Of a stretch of DNA of 5,695 nt, positions 1 to 4,894 are shown in pieces. The stretch's first letter is position 1. Every line of letters begins with the position of its first letter. Under the pieces are notes generated by a model. The model saw only the letters and a list, made by a program, of their open reading frames with translations, was not told the origin of the DNA and did no database searches. The position numbers and the translations under genes are program-made. The stretch is taken from positions 1-5,695 of the forward strand of contig JAJZIF010000273.1 in assembly GCA_021810735.1 (NCBI GenBank), read 5' to 3'. The stretch is from Acidobacteriota bacterium (GTDB lineage Bacteria > Acidobacteriota > Terriglobia > Terriglobales > Acidobacteriaceae).

Positions 1-125
1 GTGAAGGCAAGACTTCGGGTGGTCGTCATCCTGTGACGCCCTGGGGACAGCCGACGCGTGGCTATAAGACGCGGAACAATAAGCGGACCGACGGCATGAT
101 CGTCAGCCGCCCGAAGAAGAAATAG
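1..125 (+). CDS. rplB: 50S ribosomal protein L2, C-terminal end (5'-truncated by window)
   Basis: Only the last 40 codons are present, read from base 3 to the TAG at 123-125. The translation carries the hallmark L2 C-terminus: [18 protein letters not shown] (the conserved loop with the GGRHP and WG motifs), followed by a basic end, IVSRPKKK. L2 is a primary 23S rRNA binding protein near the peptidyl-transferase centre, needed for subunit association. The HP of GGRHP includes the histidine long discussed as functionally important in E. coli L2 (family knowledge). The next gene, rpsS, follows after 59 nt, as in the S10 operon of most bacteria. Identity is secure despite the short fragment; the N-terminal part lies upstream of the window. 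Confidence 0.97.
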   Translation, partial: EGKTSGGRHPVTPWGQPTRGYKTRNNKRTDGMIVSRPKKK

Positions 126-130
126 CAGCT

Positions 131-145
131 AGCGGCTGAACCGCT
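131..145 (+). other. Small inverted repeat in the rplB-rpsS spacer
   Basis: AGCGG (131-135) and CCGCT (141-145) can pair around a 5-nt loop, CTGAA. It lies 6 nt after the rplB stop codon and well before the rpsS ribosome binding site. No T-run follows, so it is not an intrinsic terminator, and a 5-bp stem could easily arise by chance in G+C-rich DNA. Confidence 0.25.
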
Positions 146-173
146 GCGCGGGAAATGCGCGCAGGCAAGTTTG

Positions 174-179
174 AAGGAG
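174..179 (+). promoter_or_regulatory. Ribosome binding site that fixes the rpsS start
   Basis: AAGGAG sits 5 nt before the ATG at 185. The frame also has an earlier ATG at 155, but that one lies upstream of this site and would add ten residues absent from S19 proteins, so the Shine-Dalgarno position decides for 185. Confidence 0.85.
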
Positions 180-184
180 AAACG

Positions 185-472
185 ATGGCACGTTCGACAA
201 AGAAAGGACCCTTCATCGACACTCACCTGATCGTGAAGATCGAGGCGATGAACAAGGCGAATGACAAGAAGGTGGTACGTACCTGGTCTCGCCGGTCCAC
301 GATTTTTCCGGAAATGGTTGGGCACACGATTGCGGTGCATAACGGCAGAAAGTTCATTCCGGTGTATGTGACGGAAAACATGGTCGGTCACAAGCTGGGC
401 GAGTTTGCCGCAACCCGTACGTTCAAGGGTCACTCCTCGGCAAAGGCCGAGACGGCCACCAAACCCAGGTAA
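185..472 (+). CDS. rpsS: 30S ribosomal protein S19
   Basis: A 95-residue S19, close to the usual 90-95. It begins [12 protein letters not shown], and the C-terminal half carries the family signature ([20 protein letters not shown], residues about 53-72, then [11 protein letters not shown] at about 73-83). S19 binds 16S rRNA in the head of the small subunit together with S13, near the A-site and the intersubunit bridges. The start at 185 is chosen over an in-frame ATG at 155 because AAGGAG lies 5 nt upstream and the family N-terminus is MxRSxKKGPF. The last residues ([12 protein letters not shown]) are a short variable basic tail, normal for the family. The gene lies between rplB and rplV, the standard S10-operon place. 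Confidence 0.98.
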   Translation: MARSTKKGPFIDTHLIVKIEAMNKANDKKVVRTWSRRSTIFPEMVGHTIAVHNGRKFIPVYVTENMVGHKLGEFAATRTFKGHSSAKAETATKPR

Positions 473-496
473 GGACAGGGAAAGGCACAGCGCGCG

Positions 497-1009
497 ATGC
501 AATACGAAGCACAGGAATTCAGAGCGGAAGCGAAGTTTCAGCGAGTCTCGCCGCAAAAGGCGAAGCTGGTGCTGGACTTAATCAAAGGCCGGCGCGTCGA
601 AGATGCGTTGCAGACGGTGGCCTTCACGAAGAAGCGGGTTGCGCCGCTGGTGGAGAAGGTTCTGCGTTCGGCGTTGGAGAATGCCAACTACCTGAGCGAA
701 GAGCGCGGATTGAACATCGATGTCGATAACTTGTACGTCAAGATGGCGGTGGCGAACGAGGGACCGCGACTGAAGAGGATTCGTCCCGCGCCGATGGGCC
801 GGGCATTCCGGTATCAGCGCCGCATGTCGAATGTGCTGATTACGGTTGCCGAAAAGAAGCGCCCGGAGCTGGCGAAGACGGTCGGGGAAGAGTCCGAAGC
901 TGGCGGCAAGGGCAAGAAGACGGCAGCGAAGAAATCGTCGCTGAGCAAGCGGGCAGTGAAACCGGCAGCGGCAAAAAAGAAAACGGCCGCCAATAAGTCA
1001 GCGAAGTAG
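497..1009 (+). CDS. rplV: 50S ribosomal protein L22 with a basic C-terminal extension
   Basis: 170 residues, against about 110-120 for most L22 proteins. The core, residues 1 to about 120, contains the globular part (RVSPQKAKLVLDLIKGRRVEDAL, split here at residues 16-38) and the tunnel beta-hairpin with LKRIRPAPMGRAFRYQRRMSN at about 92-112. The hairpin lines the nascent-peptide tunnel; changes in its MKR/LKR region give macrolide resistance in E. coli. LKR here is a natural variant and not evidence of resistance. From about residue 123 a low-complexity tail follows, first with acidic residues (EESE at 131-134), then purely basic: residues 138-170 hold 12 Lys and 1 Arg with no Asp or Glu. Start ATG 497 follows purine-rich AGGACAGGGAAAGG and matches the family N-terminus. 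The gene begins 24 nt after rpsS and ends 18 nt before rpsC. Confidence 0.97.
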   Translation: MQYEAQEFRAEAKFQRVSPQKAKLVLDLIKGRRVEDALQTVAFTKKRVAPLVEKVLRSALENANYLSEERGLNIDVDNLYVKMAVANEGPRLKRIRPAPMGRAFRYQRRMSNVLITVAEKKRPELAKTVGEESEAGGKGKKTAAKKSSLSKRAVKPAAAKKKTAANKSAK

Positions 1010-1027
1010 CGAACGGAAGGATTCAAT

Positions 1028-1693
1028 ATGGGTCAGAAAGTCCACCCTTACGGGTTTCGGCTGGGAGTCAACAAGCCTTGGAAGTCGCGCTGGTTTGTCG
1101 AGCGGGGGTATGCCAACCTGCTGGTCGAAGATGTGCAGTTGCGGCGCGAACTGAAAGAGAAGCTGAAGTCCGCCGGCGTCAGCTCGATTGAAATCGAGCG
1201 TCCAGGCAACAAGCTGCGGATCATCATTCGCACAGCGCGTCCCGGCATCATCATCGGACGCAAGGGCGCGGAGATTGAGAAGCTGAAGACCGATCTGCAG
1301 AAGCGTTCGAATCGAGAGGTCTTTGTCGACATTCTCGAAGTGAACAAGCCGGAGCTGGATGCCCAGCTGGTGGCCGAGAACATCGCGTTGCAACTGGAGA
1401 AGCGAGTCAGCTTCCGGCGCGCGATGCGGAAGTCGGTCGACTCGGCGCTGCGGTTTGGTTGCCGCGGCATCAAGGTGCGGGTGGGCGGCCGGCTGAACGG
1501 CGCGGAAATCGCGCGTTCGGAATGGTATCTGCAGGGGCGGTTGCCGTTGCATACGTTGCGTGCGGACATCGACTACGGTTTTGCCGAAGCGCACACGACC
1601 TATGGAATTATTGGCGTCAAAGCGTGGGTGTATCGCGGCGATATCTATCAGCAGAAGAAGCGCGAACCGCGGGTAGGATCGAGCATTTTCTAG
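1028..1693 (+). CDS. rpsC: 30S ribosomal protein S3
   Basis: 221 residues, within the usual 210-235. The N-terminus [14 protein letters not shown] is the classic S3 start. A type II KH domain spans roughly 40-110, with the RNA-binding GxxG loop as GRKG at 77-80 (in [15 protein letters not shown]). The C-terminal domain includes [12 protein letters not shown] (126-137), the basic patch that in E. coli contributes to mRNA unwinding at the entry site, and the conserved [20 protein letters not shown] (144-163) and GVKAWVYRG (196-204) motifs. S3 sits at the mRNA entry channel of the 30S head with S4 and S5. GGAAGG at 1015-1020 lies 7 nt before the ATG. A 51-nt spacer separates it from rplP. Confidence 0.99.
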   Translation: MGQKVHPYGFRLGVNKPWKSRWFVERGYANLLVEDVQLRRELKEKLKSAGVSSIEIERPGNKLRIIIRTARPGIIIGRKGAEIEKLKTDLQKRSNREVFVDILEVNKPELDAQLVAENIALQLEKRVSFRRAMRKSVDSALRFGCRGIKVRVGGRLNGAEIARSEWYLQGRLPLHTLRADIDYGFAEAHTTYGIIGVKAWVYRGDIYQQKKREPRVGSSIF

Positions 1694-1744
1694 GACTGGT
1701 TTTGGAAGTGGCAGTACGAGCAGACCGCTCAAAAGGATCTCGTT

Positions 1745-2182
1745 ATGTTGATGCCGAAGAAGGTGAAGTTCCGCAAGCAGCAAAAGGGCCGCAATCGTGG
1801 CAAGGCCTGGCGCGGTTCTGAGCTTGCGTTTGGGGACTTTGGACTGAAGACGCTAGATCACGCGCACATTACGGACCGGCAGATTGAGGCCAGCCGTGTC
1901 GCGATGACCCGCTTCATCAAGCGCGGCGGGAAGATCTGGCTGCGCCTGTTTCCGGACAAGCCGATTACCAAGAAGCCCGCGGAAGTTCGTATGGGATCCG
2001 GCAAAGGACCGCTGGACCATTGGGTCGCCGTGGTCAAGCCGGGCAAGATTTTGTTTGAGATGGAAGGGGTCAGCCGGGAAGTTGCGCAGGAAGCGATGCG
2101 GCTGGCGTCGCACAAGCTGCCGATGAAGACATTGTTTGTTGCCCGCCACGATGCCGTGGCTGCGACCGCGCAGAAATCGTAG
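1745..2182 (+). CDS. rplP: 50S ribosomal protein L16
   Basis: 145 residues, against 136 in E. coli, with the surplus a short C-terminal tail ([12 protein letters not shown]). Conserved L16 blocks are visible: [16 protein letters not shown] at the N-terminus, [23 protein letters not shown] (split at 45-67), [20 protein letters not shown] (69-88) and KLPMKTLFV (124-132). Arg82 in VRMGSGKG corresponds to the Arg that is hydroxylated in E. coli L16; whether it is modified here is unknown. L16 organises the A-site region of the 50S and is a late-assembly protein. AAAGGAT at 1732-1738 precedes the ATG at suitable spacing. A second in-frame ATG at 1751 would remove the conserved MLM start and is less likely. 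Confidence 0.99.
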   Translation: MLMPKKVKFRKQQKGRNRGKAWRGSELAFGDFGLKTLDHAHITDRQIEASRVAMTRFIKRGGKIWLRLFPDKPITKKPAEVRMGSGKGPLDHWVAVVKPGKILFEMEGVSREVAQEAMRLASHKLPMKTLFVARHDAVAATAQKS

Positions 2183-2211
2183 CGAACTTAAAGAAGCTCC
2201 CTAGAGGATTG

Positions 2212-2230
2212 CCGGGGTCGATGGCTCCGG
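2212..2230 (+). other. Short hairpin in the rplP-rpmC spacer
   Basis: CCGGGG (2212-2217) can pair with CTCCGG (2225-2230), including one G-T wobble, around a 7-nt loop. It lies in the 75-nt spacer between rplP and rpmC, 16 nt before the rpmC Shine-Dalgarno. No T-run follows, so it is not a terminator. It may be chance in G+C-rich DNA or a weak RNA structure. Confidence 0.25.
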
Positions 2231-2257
2231 AGACATCCGAAGATGAAGGATTGAATC

Positions 2258-2695
2258 ATGGAAATGGATAAGATCGTAAATCTGGATCAAGAGGAACTGG
2301 TGCAGCAGGCGCATCAGTCTGCGGAGCAGGTTTTCCGGCTACGCTTCCAGATGAAGATGGGTCAGAACGAGGGACTGAAGAAGCTGCGCGAGTTGAAGAA
2401 GGACATAGCGCGCATCAAGACGGTCCAGCGCCAACGCGAGTTGGGGATTGCGACGCACGCGCACGCGAAGGCAAACGCAACCGAAACCGAAGCCGCGCCC
2501 AAGCGGAAGACCAGGAAGACGGCGAAGAAGTCCGCAGCGGCGAAGGGGCCGAAGTCGAAGAAGGCGCCGAAGAAAACGTCCACCAGGAATACGAAGCGGA
2601 CGTCGAAGATTGCCGGCAAAGCGAAGTCGGCAGGCAAGACCAAGGTAAAGGCCGCCAAGCGCGGCAAGGCGAATGCAAAGAAGGGCGGCAGTTAA
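2258..2695 (+). CDS. rpmC: 50S ribosomal protein L29 with a long lysine-rich C-terminal extension
   Basis: 145 residues, more than twice the usual 60-75. Residues about 5-64 are a normal two-helix L29 (LDQEELVQQAHQSAEQVFRL, then LRFQMKMGQNEGLKKLRELK and the signature KKDIARIKTVQRQRE at 48-61). The remaining ~81 residues are a low-complexity tail resembling histone H1 or other basic K/A-rich tails: residues 81-145 contain 22 Lys and 5 Arg and no Asp or Glu, with AKK/KKA/KTAKK-type repeats. L29 contacts 23S rRNA next to L23 at the tunnel exit, so the tail could reach the ribosome surface (inference). The frame is uninterrupted and ends three bases before rpsQ. AAGGA at 2246-2250, 7 nt upstream, selects ATG 2258 over the ATG at 2264. 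Core identity is firm; the tail's role is unknown. Confidence 0.95.
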   Translation: MEMDKIVNLDQEELVQQAHQSAEQVFRLRFQMKMGQNEGLKKLRELKKDIARIKTVQRQRELGIATHAHAKANATETEAAPKRKTRKTAKKSAAAKGPKSKKAPKKTSTRNTKRTSKIAGKAKSAGKTKVKAAKRGKANAKKGGS

Positions 2696-2698
2696 GCA

Positions 2699-3031
2699 AT
2701 GAGCGAACCCACGAAAGAGACGACGGCAGCGGCGGGCACCCAGGCATCGACCCACAGGAATGAAAAGGTGGGCGAGGTGGTTTCCACCAAGATGCAGAAG
2801 ACGATTGTGGTCGAAGTCGAGATGCGCAAGGCGCACCCGAAATATCTGCGCACCATGCGGACGACGAAGAAGTTTTACGCGCATGACGAGCACAAGACGG
2901 CGCGGGTTGGCGATGTTGTGCGGATCCGCGAGACGCGTCCGCTGAGCAAATTGAAGCGCTGGCAGCTGGAAGAAATTGTGCGGCGTTCGAATCTTGCGCA
3001 GGCGGAAGAGACGATTCCGCAGGCAGTGTAG
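2699..3031 (+). CDS. rpsQ: 30S ribosomal protein S17 with extended N-terminus
   Basis: 110 residues, against about 84 in E. coli. The OB-fold core runs from about 22 to 97: [17 protein letters not shown] (25-41), [21 protein letters not shown] (split at 44-64) and the signature [18 protein letters not shown] (71-88). S17 is a primary 16S rRNA binding protein of the 30S body. The first 20 residues (Ser/Thr/Ala-rich) and last 13 are extra. No in-frame ATG lies between 2699 and the core (the next Met is inside KMQKT), so a shorter start would need a non-ATG codon. Only three bases separate the rpmC stop from this ATG, and the purine-rich AAGAAGGGCGG before it lies within rpmC, suggesting translational coupling. 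Confidence 0.97.
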   Translation: MSEPTKETTAAAGTQASTHRNEKVGEVVSTKMQKTIVVEVEMRKAHPKYLRTMRTTKKFYAHDEHKTARVGDVVRIRETRPLSKLKRWQLEEIVRRSNLAQAEETIPQAV

Positions 3032-3058
3032 GGGAAGTTTGAGATTTGGGTTTTCCAT

Positions 3059-3089
3059 CCCACTCAAGCCAAAATAGGGCTTGAGTGGG
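3059..3089. repeat. Perfect 12-bp inverted repeat (hairpin) in the rpsQ-rplN spacer
   Basis: CCCACTCAAGCC (3059-3070) and GGCTTGAGTGGG (3078-3089) are exact reverse complements around a 7-nt loop, AAAATAG. This is the strongest non-coding structure in the window. It lies in a 114-nt spacer inside an operon that is usually tight here. No T-run follows the stem on either strand, so it is not a standard intrinsic terminator. Candidates are a dispersed intergenic palindrome (REP-like, which I vaguely associate with Acidobacteriota genomes), an mRNA processing or stabilising stem, or a partial attenuator. The structure itself is seen directly; its role is inference. Confidence 0.85.
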
Positions 3090-3134
3090 CCACCCGCCTG
3101 GACACCCGAAGATTGGCAGATGCAAGCATCACTT

Positions 3135-3139
3135 AGGAG
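3135..3139 (+). promoter_or_regulatory. Ribosome binding site that decides the rplN start
   Basis: AGGAG lies 3 nt before an ATG at 3143 and 6 nt before the adjacent in-frame ATG at 3146. The 6-nt spacing is more favourable, and the 3146 start gives 123 residues, the same length as E. coli L14. Use of 3143 instead would only add one Met. Confidence 0.7.
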
Positions 3140-3145
3140 ACGATG

Positions 3146-3517
3146 ATGGCCGTACAGATGAGAACAATGTTGGTGGTGGCCGATAATTCCGGCGCCCGCA
3201 AGCTGCAGGTCATCCTGCCGCTGGGCGGATCCACCGGACGCAAAGCCGGCCTGGGCGACGTCGTCACTGCCGCCGTGAAGGAAGCCTCGCCGGATGGCCA
3301 GGTGAAGAAGGGCAAAGTGGTGAAGGCCGTCATTGTGCGGACGCGGAAGGAATATCGCCGCCGGGACGGAACTTACATTCGCTTCGATCAGAATGCAGCG
3401 GTGCTGATCAACGAAACCGGAGAGCCGGTGGGCACGCGCGTCTTCGGGCCAGTTGCCAGGGAATTGCGCGAGAAGAGATTTTTGAAGATTGTTTCGCTGG
3501 CTCCAGAAGTTCTGTAG
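3146..3517 (+). CDS. rplN: 50S ribosomal protein L14
   Basis: 123 residues from the second of two tandem ATGs, the typical family length. The whole chain matches L14: [19 protein letters not shown] (5-23), the signature stretch around [20 protein letters not shown] (56-75), [12 protein letters not shown] (78-89), and the C-terminal [20 protein letters not shown] (96-115) followed by VSLAPEVL, almost identical to other bacteria. L14 binds 23S rRNA, forms an intersubunit bridge and is the docking surface for the RsfS silencing factor (family knowledge). It follows the hairpin-containing spacer and precedes rplX by 91 nt. The start at 3143 is a minor alternative. Confidence 0.98.
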   Translation: MAVQMRTMLVVADNSGARKLQVILPLGGSTGRKAGLGDVVTAAVKEASPDGQVKKGKVVKAVIVRTRKEYRRRDGTYIRFDQNAAVLINETGEPVGTRVFGPVARELREKRFLKIVSLAPEVL

Positions 3518-3608
3518 GCGAAACAGTGTGGGTTGGATTTTAGAAACGCGGTCGGGGGCCTGGGCGGAGATTGCCGGTTCCGATGCGACGGGAAATGAGA
3601 CGAGAGTT

Positions 3609-3935
3609 ATGGCAGGATTGAAGATTCGCCGCAACGACAGGGTACAGGTGATCGCGGGAAAAGACCGCGGCAAGCAAGGCCGGGTGCTGCGCGTGATGCA
3701 GGACGAAAATCGGCTGCTGGTCGAGCACGTCATGATGGTCAAAAAGACCGTGAAGCCGAACCCTCAGCGCAACATCAAAGGTGGAATCGCGGAGCAGGAA
3801 AATCCGATCCAGATTTCGAATGTGATGTTGGTCTGCGGCAATTGCGGGCCGGTCCGGGTGGGCTTCAAGTTTGAAGGCGACACCAAAGTGCGGGTTTGCC
3901 GCAAATGCGGCCAGACGCTGGAGTCGAAGAAGTAA
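3609..3935 (+). CDS. rplX: 50S ribosomal protein L24, zinc-ribbon type
   Basis: 108 residues, normal for L24. The N-terminal KOW domain is clear ([20 protein letters not shown] at 5-24, then RVLRV). [20 protein letters not shown] (41-60) and [11 protein letters not shown] (64-74) are further family blocks. The C-terminal part holds CGNC (Cys76, Cys79) and CRKC (Cys97, Cys100), a C-x2-C-x17-C-x2-C pattern able to bind zinc, found in many bacterial L24 proteins but absent from E. coli L24. L24 initiates 50S assembly and lies at the tunnel exit. The frame is open upstream to 3489, inside rplN, but those 40 residues have no L24 character, so ATG 3609 is chosen. Its Shine-Dalgarno is weak (GAGACGAGAG at 3598-3607). 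Confidence 0.97.
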   Translation: MAGLKIRRNDRVQVIAGKDRGKQGRVLRVMQDENRLLVEHVMMVKKTVKPNPQRNIKGGIAEQENPIQISNVMLVCGNCGPVRVGFKFEGDTKVRVCRKCGQTLESKK

Positions 3936-3942
3936 CCGCGGA

Positions 3943-3958
3943 CTAGCCGGATTGCTAG
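3943..3958 (+). other. Small hairpin in the rplE leader
   Basis: CTAGC (3943-3947) pairs with GCTAG (3954-3958) around a 6-nt loop, CGGATT. It lies 7 nt after the rplX stop codon and 41 nt before the rplE ATG. In E. coli the S8 autoregulatory site of the spc operon is near the rplE start, so location is suggestive, but I do not see the full internal-loop signature of an S8 site. Confidence 0.3.
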
Positions 3959-3999
3959 AGATTTGGGATCGCAAGGCAACACGCAAGGATGGATGGAAG

Positions 4000-4548
4000 A
4001 TGGCAACCAGACTGAAAGATAAGTATTTGAAGGAAATCAAGCCAGCGCTGCTGAAGGAGCTGGGTTTGAAGAATACGATGGCTGTGCCACGGTTGGAGAA
4101 GATCGTTCTCAACATGGGCCTCGGCGAAGCGACGCAGAATGTCAAGGTGATGGATCCGCTGATGGTCGACCTGGGCCTGATCACGGGACAGAAGCCGGTG
4201 GTCACCCGAGCGAAAAAGTCGATTGCCGCATTCAAGGTTCGGGAAGGCATGCCGATTGGGGCGATGGTTACACTGCGCGGCGACAAGATGTATGAGTTTC
4301 TGGATCGACTGATTTCGACCGCCCTGCCGCGGGTGCGCGATTTCAAGGGTGTTTCGACCAAGAGCTTTGATGGACGCGGCAATTACACGCTGGGGATTCG
4401 CGATCAGTTGATTTTTCCTGAGATCGATTACTCCCGCGTCGACAAGTTGAAGGGAATGAACGTCACCATTGTGACCACGGCGAAAGACGATCAGCAGGCG
4501 CGGGCATTGCTGCAACACTTCGGCATCCCTTTCCGGCTGACAGCCTAA
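4000..4548 (+). CDS. rplE: 50S ribosomal protein L5
   Basis: 182 residues (E. coli 179). It starts [20 protein letters not shown] and contains the L5 signature blocks: [15 protein letters not shown] (30-44), the loop [20 protein letters not shown] (62-81), [13 protein letters not shown] (82-94), [20 protein letters not shown] (111-130), [12 protein letters not shown] (131-142), and the C-terminal [10 protein letters not shown]5 binds 5S rRNA and joins the central protuberance, contacting the P-site tRNA elbow. The frame is open upstream to 3871 within rplX, but these 43 residues are unrelated to L5, so the ATG at 4000 is chosen; AAGGA at 3985-3989 gives 10-nt spacing. A 27-nt spacer leads to rpsN. 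Confidence 0.99.
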   Translation: MATRLKDKYLKEIKPALLKELGLKNTMAVPRLEKIVLNMGLGEATQNVKVMDPLMVDLGLITGQKPVVTRAKKSIAAFKVREGMPIGAMVTLRGDKMYEFLDRLISTALPRVRDFKGVSTKSFDGRGNYTLGIRDQLIFPEIDYSRVDKLKGMNVTIVTTAKDDQQARALLQHFGIPFRLTA

Positions 4549-4575
4549 ACCAGGCGAGAGGACAAGACAAGTTCG

Positions 4576-4761
4576 ATGGCAACTACAGCAAAACGAGTCA
4601 AAGACAAGCGCAAACCGAAATTTAGCTCGCGGCAGCATAACCGGTGCAATCTGTGCGGACGGCCTCGGGCGTTTCTACGGAAGTTTGGCATCTGCCGACT
4701 CTGTTTCCGCAGCCTGGCATTGCGCGGCGAAATTCCCGGGGTTGTGAAGTCCTCCTGGTAA
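4576..4761 (+). CDS. rpsN: 30S ribosomal protein S14, zinc-binding short form (type Z)
   Basis: 61 residues, the size of the short C+ S14 (about 61) rather than the ~100-residue cysteine-free form. A zinc ribbon is visible: Cys24-x2-Cys27 (CNLCGRP) and Cys40-x2-Cys43 (CRLCFR), followed by the conserved [15 protein letters not shown]-terminus. The N-terminus is basic ([14 protein letters not shown]). S14 binds in the 30S head close to S3 and S10 and assembles late. It lies between rplE and rpsH as usual. AGAGGA at 4557-4562 is a rather distant Shine-Dalgarno (13 nt from the ATG). The symbol rpsZ is also used for this type. Zinc binding is inferred from the cysteine pattern. Confidence 0.98.
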   Translation: MATTAKRVKDKRKPKFSSRQHNRCNLCGRPRAFLRKFGICRLCFRSLALRGEIPGVVKSSW

Positions 4762-4766
4762 GCGGT

Positions 4767-4780
4767 GCGGCCTTGGCCGC
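4767..4780 (+). other. Small inverted repeat just after rpsN
   Basis: GCGGCC (4767-4772) and GGCCGC (4775-4780) are perfectly complementary; as RNA this would probably form a 5-bp stem with a CTTG tetraloop. It begins 5 nt after the rpsN stop codon, in the 133-nt rpsN-rpsH spacer. There is a TTTTT at 4803-4807, too far downstream to make a terminator with it. Confidence 0.35.
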
Positions 4781-4852
4781 GCTGGACGACGAGTTGGAAT
4801 AGTTTTTGAAGCGCCTAGATTTTTGAAACGGGCGCAGGAACGGTCCTCGCAG

Positions 4853-4875
4853 GTTCCCGCCACAGGCGGGCGAAC
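4853..4875 (+). other. Hairpin just upstream of the rpsH ribosome binding site
   Basis: CCCGCC (4856-4861) pairs with GGCGGG (4865-4870) around a 3-nt loop, ACA. Outside a two-base bulge (4871-4872), GTT (4853-4855) can pair with AAC (4873-4875). The rpsH Shine-Dalgarno AAGGAG at 4884-4889 follows 8 nt later. It could be a translation-control element or an RNA structure of no specific role; a bulged stem next to the S8 gene is worth testing as an S8 target, but no consensus match is claimed. Confidence 0.4.
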
Positions 4876-4883
4876 GGGGGATC

Positions 4884-4889
4884 AAGGAG
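4884..4889 (+). promoter_or_regulatory. Ribosome binding site that fixes the rpsH start
   Basis: AAGGAG lies 5 nt before ATG 4895. The reading frame extends upstream to an ATG at 4823 without a stop, but that ATG has no comparable site and its extra 24 residues are not S8-like. Confidence 0.85.
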
Positions 4890-4894
4890 ATACG

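Noticed and set aside
998..1783. A 261-codon open frame on the - strand over rpsC
   Set aside because: Antisense shadow of S3; no family features and no sensible ribosome binding site.
1459..1821. A + strand open frame bridging rpsC and rplP
   Set aside because: Out of frame with S3 and L16; its sequence matches no family I recognise and it is explained by the codon pattern of rpsC.
2448..2648. Arg-rich + strand frame inside rpmC
   Set aside because: A +1-type shadow of the Lys-rich L29 tail (AAG codons read as arginine-rich frames). Not a separate basic peptide gene.
2450..2695. The L29 tail as a frameshift or gene-fusion artefact
   Set aside because: The frame is continuous, uses normal codons, and stops three bases before a correct rpsQ. 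Its composition resembles the L22 tail, so a real extension is more likely.
3059..3089. The strong hairpin as a rho-independent terminator
   Set aside because: No T-run follows the stem on either strand, and the downstream genes belong to the same conserved cluster.
3489..3608. Possible N-terminal extension of L24 back into rplN
   Set aside because: The frame is open but the 40 residues have no L24 similarity, while ATG 3609 gives the normal [10 protein letters not shown] start.
2339..3742. A 467-codon open frame on the - strand
   Set aside because: It runs antisense through rpmC, rpsQ, rplN and part of rplX, which are unmistakable. Its translation is Arg/Leu/His-rich with no recognisable domain, as expected for the complement of Lys-rich genes in G+C-rich DNA.
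3871..3999. Possible N-terminal extension of L5 back into rplX
   Set aside because: The residues are an out-of-frame reading of the L24 zinc ribbon; L5 families start at [13 protein letters not shown] sequence.
3540..4638. Two long - strand open frames (3540-4382 and 3955-4638) over rplX, rplE and the start of rpsN
   Set aside because: Both are antisense to confidently identified ribosomal genes and have low-complexity, non-protein-like composition.
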